Of a stretch of 64,000 bases of DNA, positions 27,440-35,632 are shown piece by piece. A program made the translations under genes and the position numbers. The notes beneath the pieces were generated by a model. That model saw nothing but the letters and a program-made list of their open reading frames with translations, had not been told where the DNA came from and did not search any database. Source of the stretch: Agrobacterium albertimagni AOL15 (GTDB taxonomy: Bacteria > Pseudomonadota > Alphaproteobacteria > Rhizobiales > Rhizobiaceae); the NCBI RefSeq assembly GCF_000300855.1, contig NZ_ALJF01000013.1, forward strand, positions 310,001 to 374,000, given 5' to 3'. Each line of letters starts with the position of its first letter. The stretch's first letter is position 1.

Positions 27440-27862
27440 ATGGCGATTGAACGCACCTTCTCGATGATCAAGCCCGACGCCACCAAGCGCAACCTGACCG
27501 GCGCCATCACCAAGGTCTTCGAAGACAACGGCCTGCGCGTCGTCGCTTCCAAGCGCGTATGGATGAGCCAGCGCGAAGCCGAAGGCTTTTACGCCGTTCA
27601 CAAGGAACGCCCTTTCTTCGGCGAACTGGTTGAAGGCATGACCTCGGGCCCGACCGTCGTTCAGGTTCTCGAAGGCGAAAACGCCATCCTGAAGAACCGC
27701 GAAATCATGGGCGCGACCAACCCGGCCAATGCTGACGAAGGCACCATCCGCAAGATGTTCGCCCTCTCGATCGGCGAAAACTCGGTTCACGGTTCGGACG
27801 CTCCGGAAACCGCTGCCCAGGAAATCAAGTACTGGTTCGCCGACACCGAAATCGTCGGCTGA
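27440..27862 (+). CDS. ndk: Nucleoside-diphosphate kinase
   Basis: Ndk balances nucleoside triphosphates by phosphate transfer through a His intermediate. The 140-residue protein has the normal length. It has [11 protein letters not shown] at the N-terminus and the active-site His in [16 protein letters not shown] at 27440 is preferred to the ATG at 27431, matching the standard MAIERTFS start, with AGGA upstream. A short hairpin (27390-27395 GGGCGG with 27403-27408 CCGCCC) lies in the leader. A strong terminator follows. Confidence 0.97.
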   Translation: MAIERTFSMIKPDATKRNLTGAITKVFEDNGLRVVASKRVWMSQREAEGFYAVHKERPFFGELVEGMTSGPTVVQVLEGENAILKNREIMGATNPANADEGTIRKMFALSIGENSVHGSDAPETAAQEIKYWFADTEIVG

Positions 27863-27907
27863 ATCAGGTCCTGAGGCGAAGGTCTTAAGACACTGGAAGA
27901 ATTGAAG

Positions 27908-27935
27908 AACCGGGGCCGAAAGGCTCCGGTTTTTT
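27908..27935 (+). terminator. Terminator after ndk
   Basis: AACCGG (27908-27913) pairs with CCGGTT (27926-27931), and an inner stem closes a GAAA tetraloop. A run of six T follows. This is a textbook Rho-independent terminator for ndk. moaE converges from the other side. Confidence 0.9.
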
Positions 27936-27947
27936 GATGCGGGTCGG

Positions 27948-28415
27948 CTACCGGCTCCAGCGATCCCGTGCCGTATCGTCGGCATCCTTGGCCGCGACCC
28001 AGTCGCCGCTCGACCCATCCTGGCTGTGTTCCTTCTTCCAGAATGGTGCTGAGGTCTTCAGGAAATCCATGACGAAATTGGCGCCGTCGAAGGCCGCCTG
28101 ACGATGGGGGGCGGCGGCAATGACGAGGACGATCTGTTCTCCCGCCTCGATCCGCCCGAAGCGGTGGATGGCGGTGAGCCCCAGCAGCGAGAAGCGATCG
28201 ATCGCAAGTTCCGCGATCCGGGTCATCTCTGTTTCCGCCATCCCGGGATAATGCTCGAGTTCCAGCGCCGAAAGTGTGCCCGCCTCGTCGCGGCAGAGAC
28301 CGACGAAGGAGACGATGGCGCCGATATCCTTGCGGTCGGCTGTCAAGCCGCGCGATTCTGCAGCGGCATCGAAATCGTCCCGCTGCACGCGGATGGTGGG
28401 GGTGGGCCTGGCCAT
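27948..28415 (-). CDS. moaE: Molybdopterin synthase catalytic subunit
   Basis: MoaE, with MoaD, inserts the dithiolene sulfurs into cyclic pyranopterin monophosphate to make molybdopterin. The 155-residue protein shows FVGLCRDEAG, LELEHYPGMAETEM, IHRFGRIEAGEQIVLV, PHRQAAFDG and a Lys-rich end (FWKKEH) with the active-site lysines. ATG at 28415 has GGAGG upstream. It follows moaD by 28 nt. The window also holds a molybdenum oxidoreductase (35.6-37.7 kb) that would need this cofactor. Confidence 0.94.
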   Translation of the reverse strand: MARPTPTIRVQRDDFDAAAESRGLTADRKDIGAIVSFVGLCRDEAGTLSALELEHYPGMAETEMTRIAELAIDRFSLLGLTAIHRFGRIEAGEQIVLVIAAAPHRQAAFDGANFVMDFLKTSAPFWKKEHSQDGSSGDWVAAKDADDTARDRWSR

Positions 28416-28443
28416 CACGGCTTGTCCTCCAGCGGGATGCCTC

Positions 28444-28698
28444 TCAGCCACCGGTCATCGGCGGAAAGATCCCGATCTCACGGGCGCCAGCAATCAGTTC
28501 GTTATGCTCTACATGCTCCTGATTGATCGCTACACGGATGGCCTTGGGGAAGCGCAGTACTTCCTCATAGCCCTCTCCGAGCGTTGCAAGCCAGGAAACC
28601 AGATCGCCGGCCGTCTTCACTTCCGCCGGGATTTCCAGTTCTTCCTCACCCTTGCCGATCCGTTCGCGAACCCAGGCGAAGTAGACGAGCTTCACCAT
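28444..28698 (-). CDS. moaD: Molybdopterin synthase sulfur-carrier subunit
   Basis: MoaD is the ubiquitin-like sulfur carrier of molybdopterin synthase. The 84-residue beta-grasp protein starts VKLVYFAWVRERIG and ends in the required Gly-Gly (PPMTGG), whose carboxyl end carries the thiocarboxylate. It starts one base after the pgsA stop and precedes moaE, giving a pgsA-moaD-moaE operon. Confidence 0.95.
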   Translation of the reverse strand: MVKLVYFAWVRERIGKGEEELEIPAEVKTAGDLVSWLATLGEGYEEVLRFPKAIRVAINQEHVEHNELIAGAREIGIFPPMTGG

Positions 28699-28699
28699 C

Positions 28700-29281
28700 T
28701 CAATCCACCATGTGCTTGGCGCCGGCGCGGAAATAGTCGTAGCCGGTATAGATGGTCAGGATGGCGGCGATCCAGAGCAGCGTGATGCCGGCCTCCGTCG
28801 TATAGGGCAGCACCTTGTCGCCCGCGGGACCGGCGAGCAGGAAGGCGAGCGCGAACATCTGTGCCGTCGTCTTCCACTTGGCGATCTGGGTCACCGGCAC
28901 GGACACTTTCAGCGCCGCCAGATATTCACGCAGCCCGGAGACCAGGATCTCGCGGCACAGAATGGTGATGGCAGCCCAGAGCGACCAGCCCGCGATCGTG
29001 CCATCCGCTGCCATCAAGAGCAGCACGGAGGCGATCAGCAGCTTGTCGGCGATCGGATCCAGCATCTTGCCGATATTCGATGTCTGGTTCCAGATGCGGG
29101 CCAGATAGCCGTCGAGATAGTCGGTGATCGAGGCAACGACAAAGATCGTCAATGCCGACCAGCGGGCAAAGTCGGAGCTCTGCAGGCGACCTTCCAGGAA
29201 GAAGCAGACGACGATCAGCGGCACGGCCAGGATGCGGGCGTAGGTGAGGAGATTGGGGATGTTGTATGCGCGCGAAGCCAT
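28700..29281 (-). CDS. pgsA: CDP-diacylglycerol--glycerol-3-phosphate 3-phosphatidyltransferase
   Basis: PgsA makes phosphatidylglycerophosphate, the first step toward phosphatidylglycerol and cardiolipin. The 193-residue membrane protein has the CDP-alcohol phosphotransferase motif D-G-x2-A-R-x8-G-x3-D-x3-D in DGYLARI through GKMLDPIAD (about residues 55-80). Several hydrophobic spans include IPNLLTYARILAVPLIVVC. It lies 120 nt after uvrC in the same direction, the usual rhizobial order uvrC-pgsA-moaD-moaE. Confidence 0.95.
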   Translation of the reverse strand: MASRAYNIPNLLTYARILAVPLIVVCFFLEGRLQSSDFARWSALTIFVVASITDYLDGYLARIWNQTSNIGKMLDPIADKLLIASVLLLMAADGTIAGWSLWAAITILCREILVSGLREYLAALKVSVPVTQIAKWKTTAQMFALAFLLAGPAGDKVLPYTTEAGITLLWIAAILTIYTGYDYFRAGAKHMVD

Positions 29282-29402
29282 GATGCCCTGTCTTTGAAGT
29301 CTGGTGCTCTAAGTGATGTGATGGGTTTCCGTCGGGGCCGTCAACTCAAGAATTCTGAACCGTCTGTATCATCATCTCGACCCCGGATGCGTCGTTTCCG
29401 TG

Positions 29403-31430
29403 TCAGTCACCGCTGCTTTCGTGAAAATGGTTGTAGATCAGCCGCGCCGCGGCTTCCGAAATGCCCTCGACCGCCATCAGGTCGCTGACCGCCGCCCGGG
29501 ACACGGCCTTGGCAGTGCCGAAGTGCTGCAGCAGCGCCCGCTTGCGCGTCGGGCCGATGCCGGAGATTTCGTCGAGCGGGTTCTTGACCATTTCCTTCTT
29601 GCGCCGCGCCCGGTGCGAGCCGATCGCAAACCGATGCGCCTCGTCGCGCATGCGCTGGATGAAGTAGAGGACCGGGTCGCGCGGCGGGAGCGTGAAGTCC
29701 GGCTTGCCCTCGACGAAGAAGCGCTCGCGGCCCGCATCGCGGTCGACGCCCTTGGCAACGCCGATGGCGATCACGCTGTCGGTGATGTCGAGATCGGCAA
29801 GGATCTTGCGGACTGCCGACATCTGGCCCTGGCCACCGTCGATCAGGATCACATCCGGCCAGGCAGGGAAGGGGGTGTCCGCACTGTCCTCAGGCGACAC
29901 ACTGCGGTCCGGCTTGCCCTCTTCCTTCAGCAGGCGCGAGAAGCGGCGGGTCATCACTTCGCGCATCATGCCGAAGTCGTCGCCCGGCGTGATGTCGGTC
30001 GATTTGATGTTGAACTTGCGGTACTGCCCCTTCACGAAGCCTTCCGGCCCGGCGACGACCATGCCGCCGACGGCATTGGTACCCATGATGTGCGAGTTGT
30101 CATAGATCTCGATCCGGCGCGGCACGTAAGGCAGCTGGAACGTCTCGGCGAGACCTGCGAGCAGCCGTGACTGCGAGGCGGTCTCCGCCAGCTTCCGCCC
30201 ATGGGCTTCGCGCGCATTCGAATTCACATGATCGACGAGATCCCTCTTTTCGCCCCGCTGCGGCACGCTGATCGCCACCTTGTGGGCGGCCTTTTCGGAA
30301 AGCGCAGTCGCCAGCAGGTCCTGTTCCTCGACCTCTTCGGAAAGCAGGATCAGACGGGGCACCGGCTTGTCGTCATAGAACTGCGCGAGGAAGGAGTTGA
30401 GCACTTCGGCCGCGCTGAGCTGCGGATCGGCTTTCGGGAAATAGGCCTGATTGCCCCAATTCTGACTGGCGCGGAAAAAGAACACCTGAATACAGGACAG
30501 CCCGCCTTCATGGTGGATGGCGAAGACATCAGCCTCATCCACGCCGGCAGGGTTGATGCCCTGATGGCTCTGGACATGGCTGAGGCCCGCAAGCCGGTCG
30601 CGAAAAACGGCGGCGCGCTCGAAGTCGAGATCCTCGGCGGCCTCGTTCATCGCACGCGCCATGGCTTCCTTGACGTTCTGGCTCTTGCCCGACAGGAAGT
30701 CCTTCGCCTCGCGCACCAGGCCGGCATAATCCGGGTCGCTGATCTCATGCGTGCATGGGCCCGAACAGCGCTTGATTTGATAGAGCAGGCAGGGTCGGGT
30801 CCGGCTTTCGAAGACACTGTCGGTGCAGGTGCGTAGAAGGAAGGCGCGCTGCAGGGAGTTGATCGTACGGCCGACCGCACTCGCCGAAGCAAAGGGCCCG
30901 AAATAGTCGCCCTTGCGGGCACGCGCCCCGCGATGCTTGTAGATGGCAGGCGACCGGGTGTCTCCGGTGATTAGGATGTAAGGAAAGCTCTTGTCGTCGC
31001 GCAAAAGCACGTTGAAGCGCGGACGCAACCGTTTGATGAGGTTGGCTTCGAGCAGCAGCGCCTCGACCTCGGTCCGGGTCGTGACGAATTCCATGTGCAC
31101 GGTGTCCCGCACCATGCGCGAAAGGCGGTTCGAATGCACGCGGCCCTGGGCGTAGTTGCTCACGCGCTTCTTCAGGCTGCGCGCCTTGCCGACATACATG
31201 ACCTCGCGGTCCTTGTTCAGCATCCGGTAGACGCCGGGCGCATTCGGCAGCCGCTTGACGAATTCGCCGATCAGTTCGGCGCCCGTCAGACCCGTTTCGT
31301 CGAGGCCGTCGACATGCCAGTCGATCTCTACGCCGGGGCGGGAGGCTCCCACCTCGACCGCAACTTCGTCGTCATCGTCTTCCGTGCCATCATAGAGAAT
31401 GCCGCCGTCGGGCAGCTTTCCTCCATTCAT
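29403..31430 (-). CDS. uvrC: Excinuclease ABC subunit C
   Basis: UvrC makes the two incisions around bulky lesions in nucleotide-excision repair. The 675-residue protein has the GIY-YIG nuclease domain ([19 protein letters not shown]), a Cys-containing region, a UVR motif, the RNase H-like endonuclease domain ([11 protein letters not shown] and [10 protein letters not shown]) and a C-terminal tandem helix-hairpin-helix ([17 protein letters not shown]). It overlaps the SDR gene's stop by four bases (ATGA). The N-terminus is about 50 residues longer than E. coli UvrC and acidic ([12 protein letters not shown]). Confidence 0.97.
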   Translation of the reverse strand: MNGGKLPDGGILYDGTEDDDDEVAVEVGASRPGVEIDWHVDGLDETGLTGAELIGEFVKRLPNAPGVYRMLNKDREVMYVGKARSLKKRVSNYAQGRVHSNRLSRMVRDTVHMEFVTTRTEVEALLLEANLIKRLRPRFNVLLRDDKSFPYILITGDTRSPAIYKHRGARARKGDYFGPFASASAVGRTINSLQRAFLLRTCTDSVFESRTRPCLLYQIKRCSGPCTHEISDPDYAGLVREAKDFLSGKSQNVKEAMARAMNEAAEDLDFERAAVFRDRLAGLSHVQSHQGINPAGVDEADVFAIHHEGGLSCIQVFFFRASQNWGNQAYFPKADPQLSAAEVLNSFLAQFYDDKPVPRLILLSEEVEEQDLLATALSEKAAHKVAISVPQRGEKRDLVDHVNSNAREAHGRKLAETASQSRLLAGLAETFQLPYVPRRIEIYDNSHIMGTNAVGGMVVAGPEGFVKGQYRKFNIKSTDITPGDDFGMMREVMTRRFSRLLKEEGKPDRSVSPEDSADTPFPAWPDVILIDGGQGQMSAVRKILADLDITDSVIAIGVAKGVDRDAGRERFFVEGKPDFTLPPRDPVLYFIQRMRDEAHRFAIGSHRARRKKEMVKNPLDEISGIGPTRKRALLQHFGTAKAVSRAAVSDLMAVEGISEAAARLIYNHFHESSGD

Positions 31431-32185
31431 TCATTGATCTCCGTGCCGTGCCAAATCAGATGCTGGCCCCCATCCAAGGCGATCATTTGGCCGGTGATCG
31501 ACGGCGTGTCAAAAAGAAAGCGGATCGTACGCCCGAATTCGTCGAGCGACGGGCCGCGTTTCAGCGGAAGGCTGTCCACCTGCGCCTGGAAATCTTCCGG
31601 TCGCTGTCGCTCCGAAATCAAGGTGGGGCCGGGGCCGATCGCATTCACCCGCACCCGCGGCGAGAAGGCCTGGGCGAGTGTCTGGGTGGCTGTCCAGAGC
31701 GTGGCCTTGGAAAGCGTATAGGAAAAGAAAGTTGGCTTCAGCGCCAGCACGCGCTGGTCGATGATGTTGACGATCAGGCCAGAGCGATCCTCAGGCAGCG
31801 CCTTGATGAGCGCGCCGCTCAATATGGCCGGAGCCCGGACATGCAGATTGAAGTGGCGGTCGAAGATTTCCGGATCGAAATCGACGGCAGAGTCGTCTTC
31901 GAAGATCGAGGCATTGTTGACGAGCAGCCCGACAGGTCCGAATTCGGCCTCGGCCTGCGAAATCAGAGATCCGGTCTCGAAAATGTTACCAAGGTCCGCC
32001 TTCAGCGCAATGGCGCGTTTTCCCTCGGATCGCAAGTCGCGGGCCACCGCCTCTGCCGCATCCAGCGAACCGTTCGCATGCAATGCCACGGCAAAACCAT
32101 GGGCGGCCAAGTCTTCGGCGATGGCGCGGCCAAGTCGTTTTGCGGATCCGGTGACCAAAGCCACCTTCGGGATGCCGTTTTGCAT
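31427..32185 (-). CDS. Short-chain dehydrogenase, pteridine-reductase-like
   Basis: This 252-residue NAD(P)-binding oxidoreductase has the cofactor motif [17 protein letters not shown] in the expected place and the active-site Tyr-x3-Lys (SYTLSKATL). The T-G-x3-R-x-G form, rather than T-G-x3-G-x-G, is typical of the pteridine reductase branch. That suggests a pterin or folate substrate, but this is a motif-level inference. It is the first gene of the run leading to uvrC, pgsA, moaD and moaE. Confidence 0.83.
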   Translation of the reverse strand: MQNGIPKVALVTGSAKRLGRAIAEDLAAHGFAVALHANGSLDAAEAVARDLRSEGKRAIALKADLGNIFETGSLISQAEAEFGPVGLLVNNASIFEDDSAVDFDPEIFDRHFNLHVRAPAILSGALIKALPEDRSGLIVNIIDQRVLALKPTFFSYTLSKATLWTATQTLAQAFSPRVRVNAIGPGPTLISERQRPEDFQAQVDSLPLKRGPSLDEFGRTIRFLFDTPSITGQMIALDGGQHLIWHGTEINE

Positions 32186-32549
32186 CTGTCTTACCTTGTT
32201 CTGTCAATGATGTTGCGCTGCATATATGGCGCCAGCGCGATATTTAAACGGGGCATATCTGAAACTTCCTGCGGTCTTTGCTTGGTGGCGTCTGCGTATA
32301 GCGTAAGTATAATTTTATGAAATCTTCAGTAAATATCGTAAACCATTTGTTATGGTTAACGAATCGTTTGTGTCTTTTAAGCAACGTCCCGATTTGGTCA
32401 TGGCTGCGCCACAAAGAATTCACATTTCCGCTCTTTCATTTCCTCAATTTCTATTCATCTAGACAGTCGGAACGGACAGATTACCCACTAACGTTCAGGC
32501 CGCCGTTGGTTCTTAGTGAAGAGCGGCCGGGAACCGAAAGGAGACTAAC
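32186..32549. promoter_or_regulatory. AT-rich control region between SDR and outer-membrane protein genes
   Basis: This 364-nt gap separates divergent genes. It is markedly AT-rich at 32290-32460. It holds an inverted repeat AACCAT (32341-32346) / ATGGTT (32352-32357) whose right arm forms a CtrA-like TTAACCAT half-site on the minus strand (32352-32359). It also holds a GGCCGC (32498-32503) / GCGGCC (32523-32528) stem just before the AAAGGAG ribosome site. A long leader of this kind is common for abundant outer-membrane protein mRNAs. No coding region is supported. Confidence 0.5.
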
Positions 32550-33212
32550 ATGCGTACCCTCAAGATCATGCTTCTGGCATCCGCCACTTCCGTCGCAGCT
32601 TTCGCCGCCCAGGCAGCCGACGCCATCTACCAGGCACCGGAAGCCCCGATGGCGACCGAATCCTACTCTGCACCGGCCGGCAACTGGTCGGGTGCCTATG
32701 TCGGTGGTGGTCTGACCTACGACTTCGGCAAGTTCACCGGTTCGGACAACGGCCGTGACGCCAAGGACCTCGGCGGCACCCTCTACGGTGGTTACAACAT
32801 GCAGAACGGCTCGATCGTTTACGGTGCTGAAGCTGACATCAGCTACGCCGGTGAAGACGGTTCGGCCGGTACAGCACCGGGCGTCGCTGGCACTCTCAAG
32901 GGCACCCAGGGCGTCAACGGCTCGGTCCGTGGTCGCGTCGGTTACGACCTGAACCCCTTCATGGTCTACGGTACGGCTGGTCTGGCTGTTGCCAACCACG
33001 AACTGGAAGGCGGCGGCACCAACGACGAGAAGCTGGCAGCCGGTTACACGGTTGGCGCCGGTGTCGAAACCTTCGTCACCGACAACATCACGGCTCGCGT
33101 CGAATATCGCTACAGCGACTATCAGAAGCGCGACTTCAACCTCGGTGGTTCGACCATTTCCCGTGGCTTCGACGACCACTCGGTCAAGGTCGGCATGGGC
33201 GTGAAGTTCTGA
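32550..33212 (+). CDS. Outer-membrane beta-barrel protein (Omp25/RopB type)
   Basis: This 220-residue protein has a signal peptide (MRTLKIMLLASATSVAAFAA, cleavage after AQA) and an eight-stranded barrel typical of rhizobial and Brucella Omp25/RopB proteins. It has WSGAYVGGGLTYDFG, YGGYNMQNGSIVYGAEADIS, EYRYSDYQKRDF and a C-terminal Phe (VGMGVKF) for BAM recognition. A strong ribosome site (AAAGGAG), a long AT-rich promoter region and a good terminator suggest high expression. It probably stabilises the outer surface; a pore role is not shown. Confidence 0.9.
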   Translation: MRTLKIMLLASATSVAAFAAQAADAIYQAPEAPMATESYSAPAGNWSGAYVGGGLTYDFGKFTGSDNGRDAKDLGGTLYGGYNMQNGSIVYGAEADISYAGEDGSAGTAPGVAGTLKGTQGVNGSVRGRVGYDLNPFMVYGTAGLAVANHELEGGGTNDEKLAAGYTVGAGVETFVTDNITARVEYRYSDYQKRDFNLGGSTISRGFDDHSVKVGMGVKF

Positions 33213-33232
33213 TCCAAGCGATCGAGAATGAA

Positions 33233-33263
33233 AGAAAAGCCGGGGCATCGCCCCGGCTTTTCT
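33233..33263. terminator. Bidirectional terminator after the outer-membrane protein gene
   Basis: A perfect 14-bp stem (33233-33246 with 33250-33263, AGAAAAGCCGGGGC and its inverse) with a 3-nt loop has A- and T-rich ends on both sides. It can serve both the outer-membrane protein gene and the convergent GST gene. Confidence 0.92.
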
Positions 33264-33288
33264 GATTCTGCTGGAAAGCGGTAGCAGG

Positions 33289-33885
33289 TCAGGCTTTCGG
33301 CCTGAGGGCCGGGTAGGGCTCGAAATGCTTGGCGAATTTTGCCGGCCATTCGGTGAGCGCTGCACGTCCGTTTTCCCATTCGCCCGGGAAGCGCAGCATC
33401 AGGTAGCCGAGAGTGGATGCCAGCGCGAAATGACCGCCATGCAGCTTTTTGCCTATCTTCGGCAGGTGTTTGTCGAGGTGATCGAGGCTGCGATTGATCT
33501 TCGCCCATTGCCTGTCGATCACATCCTGGCTGACGAGTTCCGGCGGCCGGAAGCGCTTCTCGTAGACGATGGCGAGCAGGCAGTCGGCGATGCCGTCTGC
33601 CAGGGCTTCGAGCACATCCGCTTCAGTCCGCTTCTCGTCCTTCTTCGGGTAGAGACGCTTGTCGGACAGGCGGTGCAGATATTGCATGATCGCCCGGCTG
33701 TCGAAGATGGCCGTGCCATCGTCGGTGATCAGCGTCGGTATCTTGCCGAGCGGATTGGCATCGACGAGTTCCGGCGGGTTTTCCGCCGTGTTGACCCTGA
33801 CCTCTTCCAGCTCGATACCGAGATGGCGGGCGGCCATGCGGACCTTGGACGAATAGGGAGAGGCGGGCGCGAAGAGCAGCTTCAT
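33289..33885 (-). CDS. Glutathione S-transferase family protein
   Basis: This 198-residue protein has a thioredoxin-fold domain (MKLLFAPASPYSSKVRMAAR, then NPLGKIPTLITDDG and IFDSRAIMQYL with the cis-Pro and Ser-Arg glutathione contacts) and a helical C-terminal domain. ATG at 33885 has AGGAA six bases upstream. The open frame extends further but lacks family support. It differs clearly from the GST at 26.6 kb. The substrate is unknown. Confidence 0.88.
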   Translation of the reverse strand: MKLLFAPASPYSSKVRMAARHLGIELEEVRVNTAENPPELVDANPLGKIPTLITDDGTAIFDSRAIMQYLHRLSDKRLYPKKDEKRTEADVLEALADGIADCLLAIVYEKRFRPPELVSQDVIDRQWAKINRSLDHLDKHLPKIGKKLHGGHFALASTLGYLMLRFPGEWENGRAALTEWPAKFAKHFEPYPALRPKA

Positions 33886-33913
33886 GATGGTTTCCTGTGG
33901 CTCTCGTGGCGAG

Positions 33914-34675
33914 TTAACGCGTAGGCGAGATCGTGATCTCGGACCGGCGGCAGGATCGACTGTCGACCTCAGGACAGGCGCGGAAGCCAAGCGACCGGTC
34001 GAGGCAGATCCTGACTTCGTCGACTCTCTCCCTATCACAGGTCACGGCGACTGCCGAGCGGGTGAGCCCCGGATTGCTGCGGATGAAAGCGGCTTCGACG
34101 GCCTGCGGTGATGTCCGGCTTTCCCTGGAGACTGTGGCGAGTTCCGGCGGAATGCGAATGCGCTCATGGGCCTCGCGAACCAGCTTGAAATAGTCCTGCA
34201 TGCCAAGCCCCGAACAGGAGCCATGTTTGCGCCACTGATGGCCGATTAGCCCCATACTCGGCATGATGTCGATAACGGTTCGCCCGATCCGCTCGGGCAC
34301 GCGGCTGCCCTCAGGTGTGGGGCAATTCTCCGGCCAGCCCTTTTCGTTCTGCGGCCAAAGCCCGTGCACCACCCAACCGAAGTCTTTGGCCCCGCCGCAT
34401 TGCTCGCGGTTGCGGCCGGCAGCTTCGCTGTCACAGAAGGTCGGCGACCAGGAAAGGGAGAGCACGTAGAAATCAAAGCCACTGCCTTGCGGGACCTCGC
34501 TCACGGCAGATGGATCCGACGGCTTTGCGTTGTCCTGGGAAGTCGAAGGCATCTCTGCCTGCGGAGAGGCTGGTGGCGAAGCCCGCTCGACCGGTGCATC
34601 GGACGGCAGGAAGCTGTAAACGGCTGCCGCCGCGATCATGAGGCCGAGGGCGATGAAGCCGGTATAGCGTCCCAT
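33914..34675 (-). CDS. Ribonuclease T2 family protein
   Basis: This 253-residue protein has an N-terminal hydrophobic anchor or signal (residues 6-24, GFIALGLMIAAAAVYSFLP), a Pro/Ser-rich linker (about 25-62) and an RNase T2 domain. Both active-site motifs are intact, CAS I in VVHGLWPQN and CAS II in GHQWRKHGSC. Cysteines are placed for disulfides, so it should act in the periplasm as an RNA-degrading enzyme. It stands between GST and rlmJ on the minus strand. Confidence 0.92.
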   Translation of the reverse strand: MGRYTGFIALGLMIAAAAVYSFLPSDAPVERASPPASPQAEMPSTSQDNAKPSDPSAVSEVPQGSGFDFYVLSLSWSPTFCDSEAAGRNREQCGGAKDFGWVVHGLWPQNEKGWPENCPTPEGSRVPERIGRTVIDIMPSMGLIGHQWRKHGSCSGLGMQDYFKLVREAHERIRIPPELATVSRESRTSPQAVEAAFIRSNPGLTRSAVAVTCDRERVDEVRICLDRSLGFRACPEVDSRSCRRSEITISPTR

Positions 34676-34693
34676 GCGCTGCTCGGCTCCCGC

Positions 34694-35557
34694 TCAGTCT
34701 TCGCCGCGCAGCCAGAAGCAGCGATGCGATGCGTAACGATCCTGCGCCATCAGCCGCTTCAGTTCCGGCAGCACCAGATGCATCTCGTCCTTCAGCGTGA
34801 AGGGTGGATTGACGATGACGAGACCGGTGCCGGAAAGGCCGGTCTGTTCGCGGTCACTCTTTACGTGAAGCTCGGCGCAGAGCATTTTGGGGATCCCGAG
34901 CGCCTGCAGTGCCTCGTGGAATTCCTTGATCGGCGCGCCCTTCTTGATCGGATACCAGAGGCAGTAGACGCCGTTGGCAAAGCGGCGATGCGCCTTGGCG
35001 AGCCCGTCCACCAGCCGCTCATATTCGCCCTCGATCTCGAAGGGCGGATCGACCAGCACGATGCCGCGCTTTTCCTTCGGCGGCAGATGCGCATTCAGCG
35101 TCAGCCAGCCGTCGAGCTCTGTCACGCGCACCTGGAAGTCACCCTCGAACTGCCGGGCGAGCGCCCGAGCGTCCTCGGGATGCAGTTCCATCGCAGACAG
35201 CCTGTCCTGCGGGCGGAACAGGTCGCGCGAGAGTTTCGGCGATCCGGGATAGCGTGTCAGCAGTCCGCCGGCCTGGCGATCCGGGTTGAGCGCCTTCACC
35301 GCATCGAGATAGGGCGCCATGATCTCGGCCACCTTTTCCGGCAGCTCGGCATCGATCACCTTGCCGATGCCTTCAAGCCATTCGCCTGTCTTCTGCGCCT
35401 CCTCGGAGGAGAGGTCGTAAAGCCCGATGCCGGCATGGGTGTCGAGCACGCGAAACGCCTTGTCCTTCTGCTGCAGGTAGACGATCAGTCGCGAGAGCAC
35501 GAGATGCTTCAGGACATCGGCAAAATTGCCCGCGTGATAGATGTGGCGATAATTCAT
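34694..35557 (-). CDS. rlmJ: 23S rRNA (adenine2030-N6)-methyltransferase
   Basis: RlmJ methylates A2030 of 23S rRNA. The 287-residue protein starts NYRHIYHAGNFADVLKHLVL, the family hallmark. It has the SAM motif region VLDTHAGIGLYDL and the catalytic DPPF in VLVDPPFEIEGEYERL. I chose ATG at 35557; the same frame continues open for about 1 kb upstream across the oxidoreductase gene, which is an artefact. It lies 18 nt before the RNase T2 gene. It is divergent from the molybdopterin oxidoreductase. Confidence 0.95.
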   Translation of the reverse strand: MNYRHIYHAGNFADVLKHLVLSRLIVYLQQKDKAFRVLDTHAGIGLYDLSSEEAQKTGEWLEGIGKVIDAELPEKVAEIMAPYLDAVKALNPDRQAGGLLTRYPGSPKLSRDLFRPQDRLSAMELHPEDARALARQFEGDFQVRVTELDGWLTLNAHLPPKEKRGIVLVDPPFEIEGEYERLVDGLAKAHRRFANGVYCLWYPIKKGAPIKEFHEALQALGIPKMLCAELHVKSDREQTGLSGTGLVIVNPPFTLKDEMHLVLPELKRLMAQDRYASHRCFWLRGED

Positions 35558-35632
35558 GAAGGCTTCCGATGGCAGTGATGATTTATTTGAATGGGGCTTT
35601 TGAGCGTCCCGGCCATGGCCTATAACGGCCCC

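Noticed and set aside
26503..27552. Large upstream extension of the DinB frame
   Set aside because: It runs antisense through the GST and ndk genes, which are certain. DinB starts at 26502.
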